NCBI RefSeq assembly: GCF_030160235.1
Contig: NZ_BSNY01000005.1
Location: 1-64,000, forward strand
DNA from: Mesorhizobium huakuii
Lineage (GTDB): Bacteria > Pseudomonadota > Alphaproteobacteria > Rhizobiales > Rhizobiaceae
DNA: 64,000 bases
Reading direction: 5' to 3'
Shown here: in pieces, positions 33,838-42,360 of the stretch
Numbering within the stretch: position 1 is the stretch's first letter
Layout: every line of letters begins with the position of its first letter
Position numbers and translations under genes: made by a program
Notes under the pieces: model-generated
What the model saw: the letters and a program-made list of their open reading frames with translations, nothing else
Database searches by the model: none
What the model was told of the DNA's origin: nothing

Positions 33838-35156
33838 CATCGACCGTCGAGCCCCTCGTTGCCGTCGTCACCACGGATCTCTGCGCCATCACGCGGGGCC
33901 GCTTCATTGTCGAAAGCCGACTGCAGAAGACCGCCACGACGGGCGTCGGCTGGCTGCAGGCCAATCTGTCGATGACGCCGTTCAATTCGATCGTCGTTCC
34001 CAACCCATGGGGCTCGTCGGGCGACCTGCGGCTGATCCCCGACCTCAAGGCGCGCTTCCGCACCGAACGGACCGGATCGGCGACCCCCTTCGACATGGTG
34101 GCCGGCGACATTGTCGAGCTCGACGGCAGCCCATGGCTCGGCTGCACACGGACCATGCTCAGGGATGCGCTGGCGCAGTTTAAGGCCGCGACCGGACTTT
34201 CCGTCATTGCCGCCTTCGAGCATGAATTCCACATCGCCGATGGCAGTTTCGCGCCGGCGCATTCGATGTCCTTCGCAGCGCTGCGCCGCACCGATCCGTT
34301 CGCTCCCAATCTGATGGCAGCGCTGGAGGAAGCGGGCGTGGGACCCGAAGTGGTCATCGCCGAATTCGGCGACGAGCAGTTTGAAGTGACGCATGAACCC
34401 GCCGATGCGCTGACGGCGGCCGACCGCGCCGTCGCCATCCGCGAGATCACGCGCGAAGTGGCACGCAATGCCGGCTGGCGGGCGAGCTTCGCGCCCAAGA
34501 CCGCGCCCAATGCCGTCGGCAACGGTGTGCACATCCATTTGAGCTTTGTCGACGAGGCCGGCAAGCCGGTGACCTACGATGCGGCGCGACCCGGCGGCCT
34601 GTCCGCCAAGGCAGGCGCCTTCTGTGCCGGCGTGCTGCGCCATCTGCCTGGTATCACCGCCATGACGGCCTCGAGCGTGTCGTCCTTCTACCGGCTGAAG
34701 CCGCACAGCTGGAGTTCGTCCTACACCTGGCTCGCCGACCGCGACCGTGAAGCGTCGCTGCGCATCTGCCCGACAGTGACGATCGGCGGACGCGATCCGG
34801 CACGGCAGTACAATATCGAATACCGGGCGGCCGACGCCACCGGCAATCCTTACCTGTCCCTGGCGGCGATCATCCGCGCCGGGCTGGAAGGGCTGAAGGC
34901 CGACCTGCCATCGCCGCCGCTGGTCACAGGCGACCCGACGCTGATGAGCGAGGCGGAACGGGCAAAGCTCGGCCTCGTGCGGCTGCCGGAAACGCTGCCG
35001 GCGGCGCTGGACGCGCTTCTGGCCGACAGGACCGTGACGGGATGGTTCGCGCCTGTCTTCATCGAGACCTTCGTCGGCCTGAAGCAACATGAGGCCGAGC
35101 GGCTGGCCGGCCTCGATCCGGCCGCCATCTGCGATCTCTACCGGACGCTTTATTGA
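33834..35156 (+). CDS. Glutamine synthetase family protein (gamma-glutamylamine-ligase-like)
   Basis: The 440-residue protein has the glutamine-synthetase catalytic region (A-F-E-H-E-F-H-I, F-G-D-E-Q-F-E-V-T, G-N-G-V-H-I-H-L-S-F, and E-Y-R-A-A-D-A-T-G-N-P-Y). Its divergent sequence and clustering with hydrolases suggest a catabolic gamma-glutamyl ligase rather than the ammonia-assimilating enzyme. It overlaps the preceding gene by four bases and the next by one. The true amine or amide substrate is unknown. Confidence 0.83.
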   Translation: MTSTVEPLVAVVTTDLCAITRGRFIVESRLQKTATTGVGWLQANLSMTPFNSIVVPNPWGSSGDLRLIPDLKARFRTERTGSATPFDMVAGDIVELDGSPWLGCTRTMLRDALAQFKAATGLSVIAAFEHEFHIADGSFAPAHSMSFAALRRTDPFAPNLMAALEEAGVGPEVVIAEFGDEQFEVTHEPADALTAADRAVAIREITREVARNAGWRASFAPKTAPNAVGNGVHIHLSFVDEAGKPVTYDAARPGGLSAKAGAFCAGVLRHLPGITAMTASSVSSFYRLKPHSWSSSYTWLADRDREASLRICPTVTIGGRDPARQYNIEYRAADATGNPYLSLAAIIRAGLEGLKADLPSPPLVTGDPTLMSEAERAKLGLVRLPETLPAALDALLADRTVTGWFAPVFIETFVGLKQHEAERLAGLDPAAICDLYRTLY

Positions 35157-35941
35157 TGACCGCGCGGACTGGCAAAGACCTGCCCCGTCAAAAAGATTGG
35201 CCAGACGCCGTCGGGGTTCTCAACGAGCACGGCCGCAGCGACATCGTCCTGTTGTGCGAGCATGCCTCCAACCACATGCCGGCGGAATATCGTCAACTCG
35301 GCCTCGATGCCGGCCATCTGCAGCGCCACATCGCCTGGGATATCGGCGCCGCCGAGGTGACGCGCCTATTGTCGGCACGGCTCGACGCGCCAGCCTTCCT
35401 CAGCGGCTATTCACGGCTGCTGATCGATCTCAACCGGCCGCTGGACACTCCCAGCAGCATTCCGGTGCTGTCGGAAGACACCGACATTCCCGGCAATGTC
35501 GGCATCGATGCGGCGGAACGGGACCGGCGCGCCAAAATCATGTTTTCACCGTTCCATGAGCGGGTAGCAGCACATCTCGACCGCCGGGTGGCAGCGGGCC
35601 GGTCGACGCGGATCGTGACGATCCACTCCTTCACGCCGGTGTTCCTCGGTGTCGCCAGGCCATGGCATGCGGGCGTGCTGCATGATCATGCGGCCGACCT
35701 CGCCGAAGCGATCCTTTCGGGCCTGCGCACGGATGCGGCGCTCAACGTCGCCGCCAACGTGCCCTATGTGATCAGCCGCGACGCCGACTACGCCGTGCCT
35801 GTCCATGGCGACGATCGCGGCATCCCCGCCGTCCTCGTCGAGATCCGGCAGGATCTGCTGGCGAACCGGTCCGGCATCGAGGAGTGGGCGAACCGGCTGG
35901 CGGCGGCACTGCCCGCGCATGAGACGAGGACGGCTTCGTGA
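35156..35941 (+). CDS. N-formylglutamate amidohydrolase family protein
   Basis: The 261-residue protein has the family signatures L-L-C-E-H-A-S-N-H-M-P, H-I-A-W-D-I-G-A-A, S-G-Y-S-R-L-L-I-D-L-N-R-P, and V-T-I-H-S-F-T-P. The known reaction is N-formyl-L-glutamate to glutamate and formate, the last step of one histidine-degradation route, but relatives act on other N-acyl amino acids. The ATG overlaps the glutamine-synthetase-like stop (TGATG). No hut genes are adjacent. Confidence 0.86.
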   Translation: MTARTGKDLPRQKDWPDAVGVLNEHGRSDIVLLCEHASNHMPAEYRQLGLDAGHLQRHIAWDIGAAEVTRLLSARLDAPAFLSGYSRLLIDLNRPLDTPSSIPVLSEDTDIPGNVGIDAAERDRRAKIMFSPFHERVAAHLDRRVAAGRSTRIVTIHSFTPVFLGVARPWHAGVLHDHAADLAEAILSGLRTDAALNVAANVPYVISRDADYAVPVHGDDRGIPAVLVEIRQDLLANRSGIEEWANRLAAALPAHETRTAS

Positions 35942-36019
35942 AGGCCAGCGCCTGACGCGGTGGCAGCTCATGTGAACTGAGCCGCCGAAGAGCCATGACC
36001 TATCCATGGCCCGCGAAAG

Positions 36020-36049
36020 CCCGCGCCTGCGGTGGAGGCGCGGGATTTT
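36020..36049 (+). terminator. Intrinsic terminator after the amidohydrolase operon
   Basis: CCCGCGCC (36020-36027) and GGCGCGGG (36037-36044) form an eight-base perfect stem with a nine-base loop, followed by ATTTT. It lies 80 bases past the operon's last stop, between converging genes. Confidence 0.75.
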
Positions 36050-36070
36050 CGTCACTGCCACGCGGCCGGC

Positions 36071-37510
36071 TCAGGCGGCGCGCTGGCTTTGTTTCGGCCG
36101 CAAATTCTGGTTCATGCGGAACAGGTTCAGCGGGTCATAGCGCTGTTTGATTTCCAGAAGCCGCTGGTAATTGCCGCCATAGGCCGCTTCCACGCGGTCG
36201 ACCTCGTCCTCAGGCATGAAGTTCACATAGGCTGTGCCGGCAGCATAGGGCTTGGCCGCCTCATAGAGGCCGCGCGCCCAACCGATGCAGGCCCTGTCCA
36301 TTGCCGGTTCGCGCCAGCGGGCATGGACATTCATGACGAAGTGCGAACTGCGTTGCGGAAACGCCGTCGCGTTCTGTGCCACACGGCCCGCCGCACCGCC
36401 GACATGGCCGATGAATATCTCGCATTCCGGGCCCGGAAGCTCACGTATCGCTTCGGTGACGATCTCAACCGCCCTGTCGGAAAGCTCGGTGAAGTCATGG
36501 CTCTTCCAGTAGTTGCGGGCGCCGGGGGCGAGCAATGGGTCGAATGCCTGCTGCCAGCCGGCGAACGGGTTGGGGCCGACGACATCGGCAATCGGCGAGC
36601 CGATGGCGCGAAGCTTCTTTGTCGCCTTTTCACCGGCCTGGAGATCGCCGCAATAGCACATGGCCAGCACCAGAACATCCTTGCCATGCCACTCGGCCGG
36701 CAGGAAGGGCAGCGGCGGCGCTTGCCGCATGACCACCCAGCAGGTCAGTTCGTCGGGCGCTGTTTCGAGCGCGTTGCGATACTCCTCCAGCACCTTCTCG
36801 GCATCGGCGAAAGGATGCACGACAAGGCCCGACAGAACCTGCGGACCCATCTGGTGGAGCTGAAACTCGAATGCCGTGACAATGCCGAAATTACCGCCGC
36901 CGCCACGCAGCGCCCAGAACAGGTCCGGATTTTCCGTCTGGCTGGCGCGCAGCAACTTGCCGTCGGCGGTGACCACATCGGCGGAGACAAGATTGTCGAT
37001 GGTCAGGCCGAATTTGCGGGTGATCCAGCCAAAGCCACCGCCCAGCGTCAGGCCTGATATGCCGGTGGTCGAATTGATGCCGGTCGGCACCGCCAGCCCA
37101 AAGGCCTGCGTTTCGCGGTCGACATCGGCGAGCGTGGCGCCGGGTCCGACCCACGCCCGCCGTGCGGCGGGATCGACCCGCACCGACTTCATCGGCGACA
37201 GATCGATCATCAGACCGCCATCGCAGACGGCGCTGCCGGCAATGTTGTGGCCGCCGCCGCGCACGGAGACGAGAAGCCTGTTTTCCCTGGCGAAATTCAC
37301 GGCACGGATGACGTCGGAGGCGCCGACGCAACACACGATCAGCCCGGGCCGCCGGTCGACCGTGGCATTCCAGATGGTGCGGGCTTCGTCGTAGGCAGCA
37401 TCTCCCTGCTGAAGCAGTGTGCCGCGCAATTGTGCCGAGAGCGCTTCTATTGCTTCGGCGTCGACTGTCGTCTTGCCGCGATCAAGCGTGGTGAGGCTCA
37501 TGGTGGTCAT
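36071..37510 (-). CDS. Berberine-bridge-type FAD-linked oxidoreductase
   Basis: The 479-residue protein has the PCMH FAD-binding domain with R-G-G-G-H-N (His88 is the expected covalent flavin attachment) and a BBE C-terminal domain (Y-V-N-F-M, then R-Y-D-P-L-N-L-F-R-M-N-Q-N-L). The usual second attachment Cys near G-L-x-x-D-N-L-V is absent (G-L-T-I-D-N-L-V), so flavin binding is probably mono-covalent. Such enzymes oxidise sugars or diverse metabolites. It is divergent from the decarboxylase/sigma-factor pair, a gene type often found beside ECF41 sigma factors. Confidence 0.88.
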   Translation of the reverse strand: MTTMSLTTLDRGKTTVDAEAIEALSAQLRGTLLQQGDAAYDEARTIWNATVDRRPGLIVCCVGASDVIRAVNFARENRLLVSVRGGGHNIAGSAVCDGGLMIDLSPMKSVRVDPAARRAWVGPGATLADVDRETQAFGLAVPTGINSTTGISGLTLGGGFGWITRKFGLTIDNLVSADVVTADGKLLRASQTENPDLFWALRGGGGNFGIVTAFEFQLHQMGPQVLSGLVVHPFADAEKVLEEYRNALETAPDELTCWVVMRQAPPLPFLPAEWHGKDVLVLAMCYCGDLQAGEKATKKLRAIGSPIADVVGPNPFAGWQQAFDPLLAPGARNYWKSHDFTELSDRAVEIVTEAIRELPGPECEIFIGHVGGAAGRVAQNATAFPQRSSHFVMNVHARWREPAMDRACIGWARGLYEAAKPYAAGTAYVNFMPEDEVDRVEAAYGGNYQRLLEIKQRYDPLNLFRMNQNLRPKQSQRAA

Positions 37511-37683
37511 GGTTTCCTCCCGATTTGCTTATGAGCCGTTCTCCTTCAAACGCCCTCAATTCTGCTCTCATATTAGACGCGGCGCAAGTTAACCCCGACG
37601 GCGGACCGCAGCTTGGTGCGCATCAGCAGTGGTGAACGGCCGAAGGTGACTTGGCCGACGGCGCGCAAAAATCTTCGCGGGCA

Positions 37684-37710
37684 TGTCACACCGGCAGATG
37701 TTGCCTCGTC
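37684..37710 (+). promoter_or_regulatory. ECF41-type sigma promoter
   Basis: TGTCACA (37684-37690), a 16-base spacer and CGTC (37707-37710) match the consensus described for ECF41 sigma factors. The site lies 33 bases upstream of the decarboxylase gene whose operon encodes such a sigma factor, so autoregulation is very likely. Confidence 0.8.
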
Positions 37711-37742
37711 ATGTGGTCGGCACCAACAGAAGGAAGCCCACC

Positions 37743-38219
37743 ATGACCGCAAAAATCGACCTCTTCGCCGCCGCCCCTTCGCTGATGAAGAACTGGCAGC
37801 GCTCCTCGATCGAGCTCTCCGCCGCCGCCAGTCTCGAGCACAGCCTCACCGAACTGGTGAAGCTGCGTGCCTCGCAGATCAATGGCTGCGCCAACTGCAT
37901 CAATCTTCACGCCACCGAGGCGCGCGAGAACGGGGAAACCGAGCAGCGCATCTACCTTTTGCCGGCCTGGCGCGAGGCGCCCTGCTACAGCGACCGCGAA
38001 CGCGCCGCCCTTGGCTGGACCGAGGCGCTGACCCGACTTTCGGAAGACACCGGCCGCGCAGGCGCTTATGAAGAGCTGAAGGCGCATTTCACGGAGGAGG
38101 AGCAGATCAAGCTCACCTTGACGATCAACATCATCAACGCCTGGAACCGTATCGCCGTCGGTTTTGGCCTCTATGCCGACCCGGCTGCCGTGAAGGCCGC
38201 CCGGGTGGCCGCAGCCTGA
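37743..38219 (+). CDS. Carboxymuconolactone decarboxylase family (AhpD-like) protein
   Basis: The 158-residue helical protein has the Cys49-Ala-Asn-Cys52 pair in Q-I-N-G-C-A-N-C-I-N-L-H, the catalytic motif of CMD/AhpD-type proteins, plus a conserved E-L-V-K-L-R start of that helix. Such proteins act as alkylhydroperoxidase-like reductants or decarboxylases. AGGAAG precedes the ATG. The stop overlaps the sigma-factor start (TGATG), so the two are co-translated, the typical arrangement of ECF41 clusters. Confidence 0.9.
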   Translation: MTAKIDLFAAAPSLMKNWQRSSIELSAAASLEHSLTELVKLRASQINGCANCINLHATEARENGETEQRIYLLPAWREAPCYSDRERAALGWTEALTRLSEDTGRAGAYEELKAHFTEEEQIKLTLTINIINAWNRIAVGFGLYADPAAVKAARVAAA

Positions 38220-39076
38220 TGGCGAGCTCGGCGGCCGACGATACCGCAGCGGGCTTCGCCCCGCTGCGTCCCAAGCTCATGCGTGTCGCCTACCGCATGC
38301 TGGGCTCGGTGTCGGACGCCGAGGACGCCGTGCAGGAGGCCTTCATCCGCTGGATGAAGGTCGACCGCGCCGCGGTGCGCGAGCCCGAGGCATTCCTGCG
38401 CCGCACGGTGACGCGGCTGTGCCTCGATCAGCTCAAATCCGCGCGGCGCAAACGCGAGACCTATGTCGGCCCCTGGCTTCCCGATCCCGTGGTGGAAGAG
38501 GACGAGGTGGAGGACGTGACCTTGCCGCTGATGCTGGTGCTGGAGCGCCTGTCTCCGCTCGAGCGGGCAGCCTTCCTGCTGCACGATGTGTTCGGGCTCG
38601 GGTTCGACGAAGTCGCGGCCGCCATCGAGCGCGACCCGGCGGCCTGCCGCCAGCTGGCGGCCCGGGCACGGGGCCATGTCCGCGAGGCGCGGCCCCGCTT
38701 CACGGTGGAAAGGCAACGCGGCCTGGCGCTCGCCGAGGCCTTCTTCACGGCCTCGCGCAGCGGCGACATGAAGGCGCTTGGCGCCATGCTGGCGACCGAC
38801 GTCGTTGCCCATGCCGACGGTGGGGGCAAGCGTCCGGCGGCCACGCAGCCGGCCCTGGGCTTCGATGCCGTCATGAGACAGTATGAACAGGTCGCGGCCT
38901 GGTTACGCACGCATGGTTCGAAACTTGTCCGCGTCGGTTTCATCAACGGCTTGCCGGGGTTCGTCACCCTGGAAGCCGATGGCGAACTCCAGACCACCGC
39001 ACTCGACATCGAGGACGGCAAGATCGCGGCGATCTATGTCGTGCGAAACCCAGACAAGCTCAGACACCTGCATTGA
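38219..39076 (+). CDS. ECF41-family RNA polymerase sigma factor
   Basis: The 285-residue protein has sigma regions 2 and 4 (M-R-V-A-Y-R-M-L-G-S-V-S-D-A-E-D-A-V-Q-E, L-S-P-L-E-R-A-A-F-L-L-H-D-V-F-G) followed by a SnoaL-like C-terminal extension. All three ECF41 marks are present: W-L-P-D-P (86-90), D-G-G-G-K (200-204) and N-P-D-K-L (277-281). In ECF41 factors the fused C-terminal domain controls activity in place of an anti-sigma factor. The inducing signal is unknown. The target promoter at 37684-37710 supports self-activation. Confidence 0.93.
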   Translation: MASSAADDTAAGFAPLRPKLMRVAYRMLGSVSDAEDAVQEAFIRWMKVDRAAVREPEAFLRRTVTRLCLDQLKSARRKRETYVGPWLPDPVVEEDEVEDVTLPLMLVLERLSPLERAAFLLHDVFGLGFDEVAAAIERDPAACRQLAARARGHVREARPRFTVERQRGLALAEAFFTASRSGDMKALGAMLATDVVAHADGGGKRPAATQPALGFDAVMRQYEQVAAWLRTHGSKLVRVGFINGLPGFVTLEADGELQTTALDIEDGKIAAIYVVRNPDKLRHLH

Positions 39077-39089
39077 GGTGCCTGCCCCG

Positions 39090-39250
39090 TCAGGCCAGCC
39101 CGAACTGTCCCACGGCGCGCATGATGCCGCGCAGTTCGGCGAAGCCTTTCAGCCGGCCGATCAGCGAGTAGCCTGGATTGATCTTCTCTTGCCGATGTCG
39201 TCGGCGAGCAGGTAGCCATGGTCCGGCCGCATCGGGATGCGCCAGTCGCC
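39090..39250 (-). pseudogene. Mannonate dehydratase (uxuA) C-terminal remnant
   Basis: Read leftward, the DNA encodes [19 protein letters not shown], then after a one-frame shift [18 protein letters not shown], and ends F-G-L-A followed by TGA at 39090. This is the tail of mannonate dehydratase, an enzyme of glucuronate breakdown. The rest of the gene is missing, and the frame is broken near 39192. Coding similarity stops abruptly near 39250, where a different gene fragment begins. Confidence 0.75.
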
Positions 39251-39357
39251 AAGGCCGCATCGGCGAGCCGGAGGAAGTGGCCGAACTCATTGCTTTCCTA
39301 TGCTCGTCCAAGGCCAGCTTCTGCACCGGCGCCGGTTACAGCATAGATGGGGCCTGA
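39251..39357 (+). pseudogene. Short-chain dehydrogenase C-terminal remnant
   Basis: The plus strand reads [18 protein letters not shown], then [13 protein letters not shown] and TGA at 39355. This is the standard end of a classical SDR (glucose-dehydrogenase or ketoreductase type). No N-terminal part exists. It abuts the uxuA remnant, so the two tails were joined by a deletion or rearrangement. Confidence 0.75.
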
Positions 39358-39421
39358 CTGCCGGCATCGGCGCGAAGTAGAGCCTCGGCGATCGGCCTGG
39401 GCCTTACCGCCGGTATGCCGC

Positions 39422-40036
39422 TCAAGGGTTTTGGGAGCGCAGTGTCCGCAAGGTGATCGAGTAACGATGCTCGGCAAGCGGCGGGATACTGTGTTCCCAC
39501 TCGATGCGTGCAGGCCCGGTCATGAGATAGGCCGATCCTGGCTCGACAATGACAGTCCGGCGCTCCCATCCGTCACCGCTCTTTCGCCGTAGCCGGAAAC
39601 CGCAGGGCGCCAGCAGCGAAACGCCGGCGACATCCTCGAAATGCGGCTTGTCGCGATGCCAGCCGATACCTGCGCCCGGCCGGTATTCATTGATCAGCAC
39701 CTGCGCGAACGCCTCGGCAGGCCGGCGCGCAAAGGCCGCGACCTTTTCGCGCAAAGGCAGCAGGAAGCCGGGGATCGGCAGCGCCTCGACGACTTCGCGA
39801 CGGTCATAATCATAGCGCAGACCGAACCCGACGACGCGACGGTTTGCCAGATGACCATGGAAATCGAACGCCTGAAACGGAAGTCCTTCAAGATGCCGGG
39901 CAAGCTCCGTCTCTTCCCGCGGCGTGATCAATCCGGGCCGGTAAGCGAAACCTTCGGGCAGATCCTCCGCGGCACCAAAGAGATCATGCTGGAGTACCGG
40001 AGCGCGGCTGGTGGCTTTCGATTTGAGCGACGACAT
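39422..40036 (-). CDS. AlkB-like 2OG-Fe(II) dioxygenase
   Basis: The 204-residue protein has the AlkB-like core I-N-E-Y-R-P-G-A-G-I-G-W-H-R-D (His and Asp iron ligands), a later His in E-W-E-H-S-I-P-P, and the oxoglutarate-binding R-Y-S-I-T-L-R. AlkB-type enzymes remove methyl groups from DNA or RNA bases oxidatively. This one is the short alpha-ketoglutarate-dependent form common in proteobacteria. The start at ATG 40036 gives M-S-S-L-K-S-K. An earlier ATG at 40114 adds a non-conserved stretch. Confidence 0.87.
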   Translation of the reverse strand: MSSLKSKATSRAPVLQHDLFGAAEDLPEGFAYRPGLITPREETELARHLEGLPFQAFDFHGHLANRRVVGFGLRYDYDRREVVEALPIPGFLLPLREKVAAFARRPAEAFAQVLINEYRPGAGIGWHRDKPHFEDVAGVSLLAPCGFRLRRKSGDGWERRTVIVEPGSAYLMTGPARIEWEHSIPPLAEHRYSITLRTLRSQNP

Positions 40037-40106
40037 CCCGCCTAGATGGTGAAGGCTGGACCGCAAGGCAATACGGGGCCCGTGCTCGCGTGCGGACGGC
40101 GATGCG

Positions 40107-40373
40107 ATGGGCAATGGCAGGGAACCGGACCCATGGCTGGCGGATTATCTGGCTGAGCAGTCAGGTGCCAAGATGCCGTCGACCGCGATCCGAAACACAC
40201 AATACGATCCCGCGACCAGAACCCTCTCCGTCTGGTTCGTGCCGAGCGGCCATCGCTATGATTACGAGGACGTTGCCCCGGCAACCTATGCCGCTTTCAG
40301 GAGGGCTTCCTCGAAAGGCCGCTTCTTCAATGAATTCATCCGGGATCGCTACAGCTACCGCCGCGTGGCATGA
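40107..40373 (+). CDS. KTSC domain protein
   Basis: This small protein has the KTSC-domain sequence S-T-A-I-R-N-T-Q-Y-D-P-A-T-R-T-L-S-V-W-F, then S-S-K-G-R-F-F-N-E-F-I-R-D-R-Y. Family members are tiny and often lie near DNA-related genes. Their role is unknown. The start could be ATG 40107 (88 residues) or ATG 40173 (66 residues, M-P-S-T-A-I-R), which fits the domain boundary better. It is divergent from the AlkB-like gene. Confidence 0.8.
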   Translation: MGNGREPDPWLADYLAEQSGAKMPSTAIRNTQYDPATRTLSVWFVPSGHRYDYEDVAPATYAAFRRASSKGRFFNEFIRDRYSYRRVA

Positions 40374-40453
40374 TGCGCGGGCGCATGATGATCTTTTGCC
40401 CAAACCTTTTTGCCTGACATGCGTTGTTCTTCCCCGAAGCCGAGGAGACAACC

Positions 40454-41419
40454 ATGCAGAACAAGACAGCCAGCGAAGCCGCCAAGCAACGTCACATCCA
40501 GCGCGGCATCGATGCCAAGGACAGATCGAAGGAGCACGGCAAGGCTGAGCACGCCATGCAGGCCGGCGCCCGACAATACCCGGAGCCGCCCTTCCCCGAG
40601 CAGCACCAATCCAAACCGGGGCGTGAATGGGCGCTCAAACCGGCGCCGCTCTACGATGCGCCCTTTTACCTCGGGTCGAAAAAGCTCGAAGACAAAGTCG
40701 CTCTCATCACGGGTGGCGATTCCGGCATCGGCCGCTCGGTGGCGGTTCTGTTCGCTCGCGAGGGCGCGGACATCGCCATCGTCTATCTGGCCGAAGACAG
40801 GGATGCCAAGGCGACAAAATCCGCCGTCGAATCAGAAGGGCGGCGCTGCATCCTGGTGAAAGCCGACGTCAGCGAACGCGACCAATGCCGCAATGCGGTG
40901 GCGCAAACGGTCAAGGCATTCGGCCGCATCGACGTGCTCGTCAACAACGCGGCTTTCCAGATTCATTCAAAGGAGTTCGGCGAGTTGACCGAAGAGCATT
41001 TCGACACGACGCTGAAGACGAACCTCTACGGTTATTTCCATATGGCTCAGGAAACGGTGCCGCATATGAAGCCGGGCTCGGCCATCATCAACACCGGCTC
41101 GGTCACCGGCATAGACGGGTCGAAAGCACTGGTCGACTACTCCATGACCAAGGGCGGCATCCATGCCTTCACGCGAGCCCTTTCCGGCAATCTACTCGGC
41201 AAGGGCATACGGGTGAATGCGGTTGCCCCGGGTCCGGTATGGACCCCGCTCAATCCTTCGGACAAGGAGGCCGACGACGTTTCGAAGTTCGGCGCGGACA
41301 CACCGATGAAGCGGCCTGCGCAGCCGGAAGAACTCGCACCGGCCTATGTGTTTCTCGCCTCGCCGCATTGCTCGAGCTACATCACGGGCGAGATATTGCC
41401 CGTGATCGGCGGCTATTGA
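40454..41419 (+). CDS. SDR-family oxidoreductase (YghA/glucose-dehydrogenase-like)
   Basis: The 321-residue protein carries a polar N-terminal extension of about 75 residues typical of the YghA-like subgroup. A classical SDR domain follows: A-L-I-T-G-G-D-S-G-I-G-R (cofactor), V-N-N-A, catalytic Ser in I-N-T-G-S-V-T-G, and Tyr-x-x-x-Lys in V-D-Y-S-M-T-K-G. It probably uses NADP and reduces aldehydes or similar compounds. Relatives are often stress-induced. AGGAGACAACC precedes the ATG at 40454. Confidence 0.88.
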   Translation: MQNKTASEAAKQRHIQRGIDAKDRSKEHGKAEHAMQAGARQYPEPPFPEQHQSKPGREWALKPAPLYDAPFYLGSKKLEDKVALITGGDSGIGRSVAVLFAREGADIAIVYLAEDRDAKATKSAVESEGRRCILVKADVSERDQCRNAVAQTVKAFGRIDVLVNNAAFQIHSKEFGELTEEHFDTTLKTNLYGYFHMAQETVPHMKPGSAIINTGSVTGIDGSKALVDYSMTKGGIHAFTRALSGNLLGKGIRVNAVAPGPVWTPLNPSDKEADDVSKFGADTPMKRPAQPEELAPAYVFLASPHCSSYITGEILPVIGGY

Positions 41420-41509
41420 GGTCCCGTGCGATGTATGCGCTTTTCAGGCATCGCTTGGAACTCACCCGTCGGCTTCACGTTCAGACCCTGTTCAACAGGA
41501 GACACGGCC

Positions 41510-41827
41510 ATGCCACGAGGCGACAAATCGAAGTACACCGACAAGCAGGAACGCAAGGCCGACCATATTGCGGAAGGCTATGAGAAGCGCGGCGTCTCGG
41601 AGAAAGAGGCCGAACGCCGTGCCTGGGCGACCGTCAACAAGGATGATGGCGGCGGCAAGAAAGAAGGCGGCTCCGGGCGCGGCCAGCACACCGGTCACCC
41701 GGCAGCACACAAGGGCGGCAAGAGCGGCGGCAAGGCGTCGGCCTCACGCTCAGCCGCAAGCCGGTCGGAATCGGCAAGGAAGGCCGCGGCAACGCGCAAG
41801 CGGAATGCCGAGCACCATGCCCATTGA
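41510..41827 (+). CDS. Small Lys/Ser-rich stress-type protein
   Basis: The 105-residue protein has a conserved N-terminus, K-Y-T-D-K-Q-E-R-K-A-D-H-I-A-E-G-Y-E-K-R-G-V-S, then E-R-R-A-W-A-T-V-N-K. A low-complexity Lys/Gly/Ser/Ala tail follows. Proteins of this type are frequently labelled plasmid-stabilisation-like without proof of function. The tail is probably disordered and nucleic-acid binding. AGGAGA lies 13 bases upstream of the ATG. It sits 90 bases after the SDR gene, a pairing seen in stress-related loci. Confidence 0.7.
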   Translation: MPRGDKSKYTDKQERKADHIAEGYEKRGVSEKEAERRAWATVNKDDGGGKKEGGSGRGQHTGHPAAHKGGKSGGKASASRSAASRSESARKAAATRKRNAEHHAH

Positions 41828-41883
41828 CGTCGACAAGCACTCTTTGGTCTGGCCCGAACGACCAACACGATGATGGCACAGGC

Positions 41884-42326
41884 ATGAAATCGCGGCTCGT
41901 CAACAAGGCCAGCGGACTGCGAACTTTCGTCGTGGTGCTCGACCCCGGCGAGGAAGCGTTCGGCGCGCTGACCTCATTCGCGATCGACCAAGGGGTCGGC
42001 AGTGCTTCCCTGACAGCGATCGGCGCCTTTGAAAGAGCGATCGTGGGCTGGTTCGACCCCACTGCGAGGACCTATCGCAAATCCCGATCGATGAACAATG
42101 CGAAGTGCTGAGCGCTATCGGCGATGTGGCGCTGGGCGACGACGGCAAGCCCAGCCTCCACATCCATACGGTGCTGGGATTGAGCGACGGCACGACCCGC
42201 GGCGGGCACCTGCTCGAGGCCATCGTGCAACCGACGCTCGAAATGACCCTGGTGGAGGCTCCCGGCCACCTGCGCCGCAGCAGACGTCCGGAATTGGGCG
42301 TGGCGTTGATCGATCTGGACGAGTGA
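41884..42326 (+). pseudogene. PPC/DUF296 domain gene with frameshift
   Basis: Frame one gives M-K-S-R-L-V-N-K-A-S-G-L-R-T-F-V-V-V-L-D, then G-A-F-E-R-A-I-V-G-W-F-D-P. At about 42078 the frame shifts by one base, and the second frame continues I-P-I-D-E-Q-C-E-V-L-S-A-I-G-D-V, then L-H-I-H-T-V-L-G-L-S-D-G-T-T-R-G-G-H. Together these make one PPC (plant and prokaryote conserved) domain. The lost base is in an A-run (CGCAAATC), so a real one-base deletion or a sequence error is possible. Confidence 0.8.
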
Positions 42327-42360
42327 TTTTCGAGTTCTGACAGCAGAGGGCAGCCTGGCC

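Noticed and set aside
33771-35090. Leftward open frame of 439 codons
   Set aside because: It is antisense to the glutamine-synthetase-like gene, which has clear catalytic motifs and coupled neighbours.
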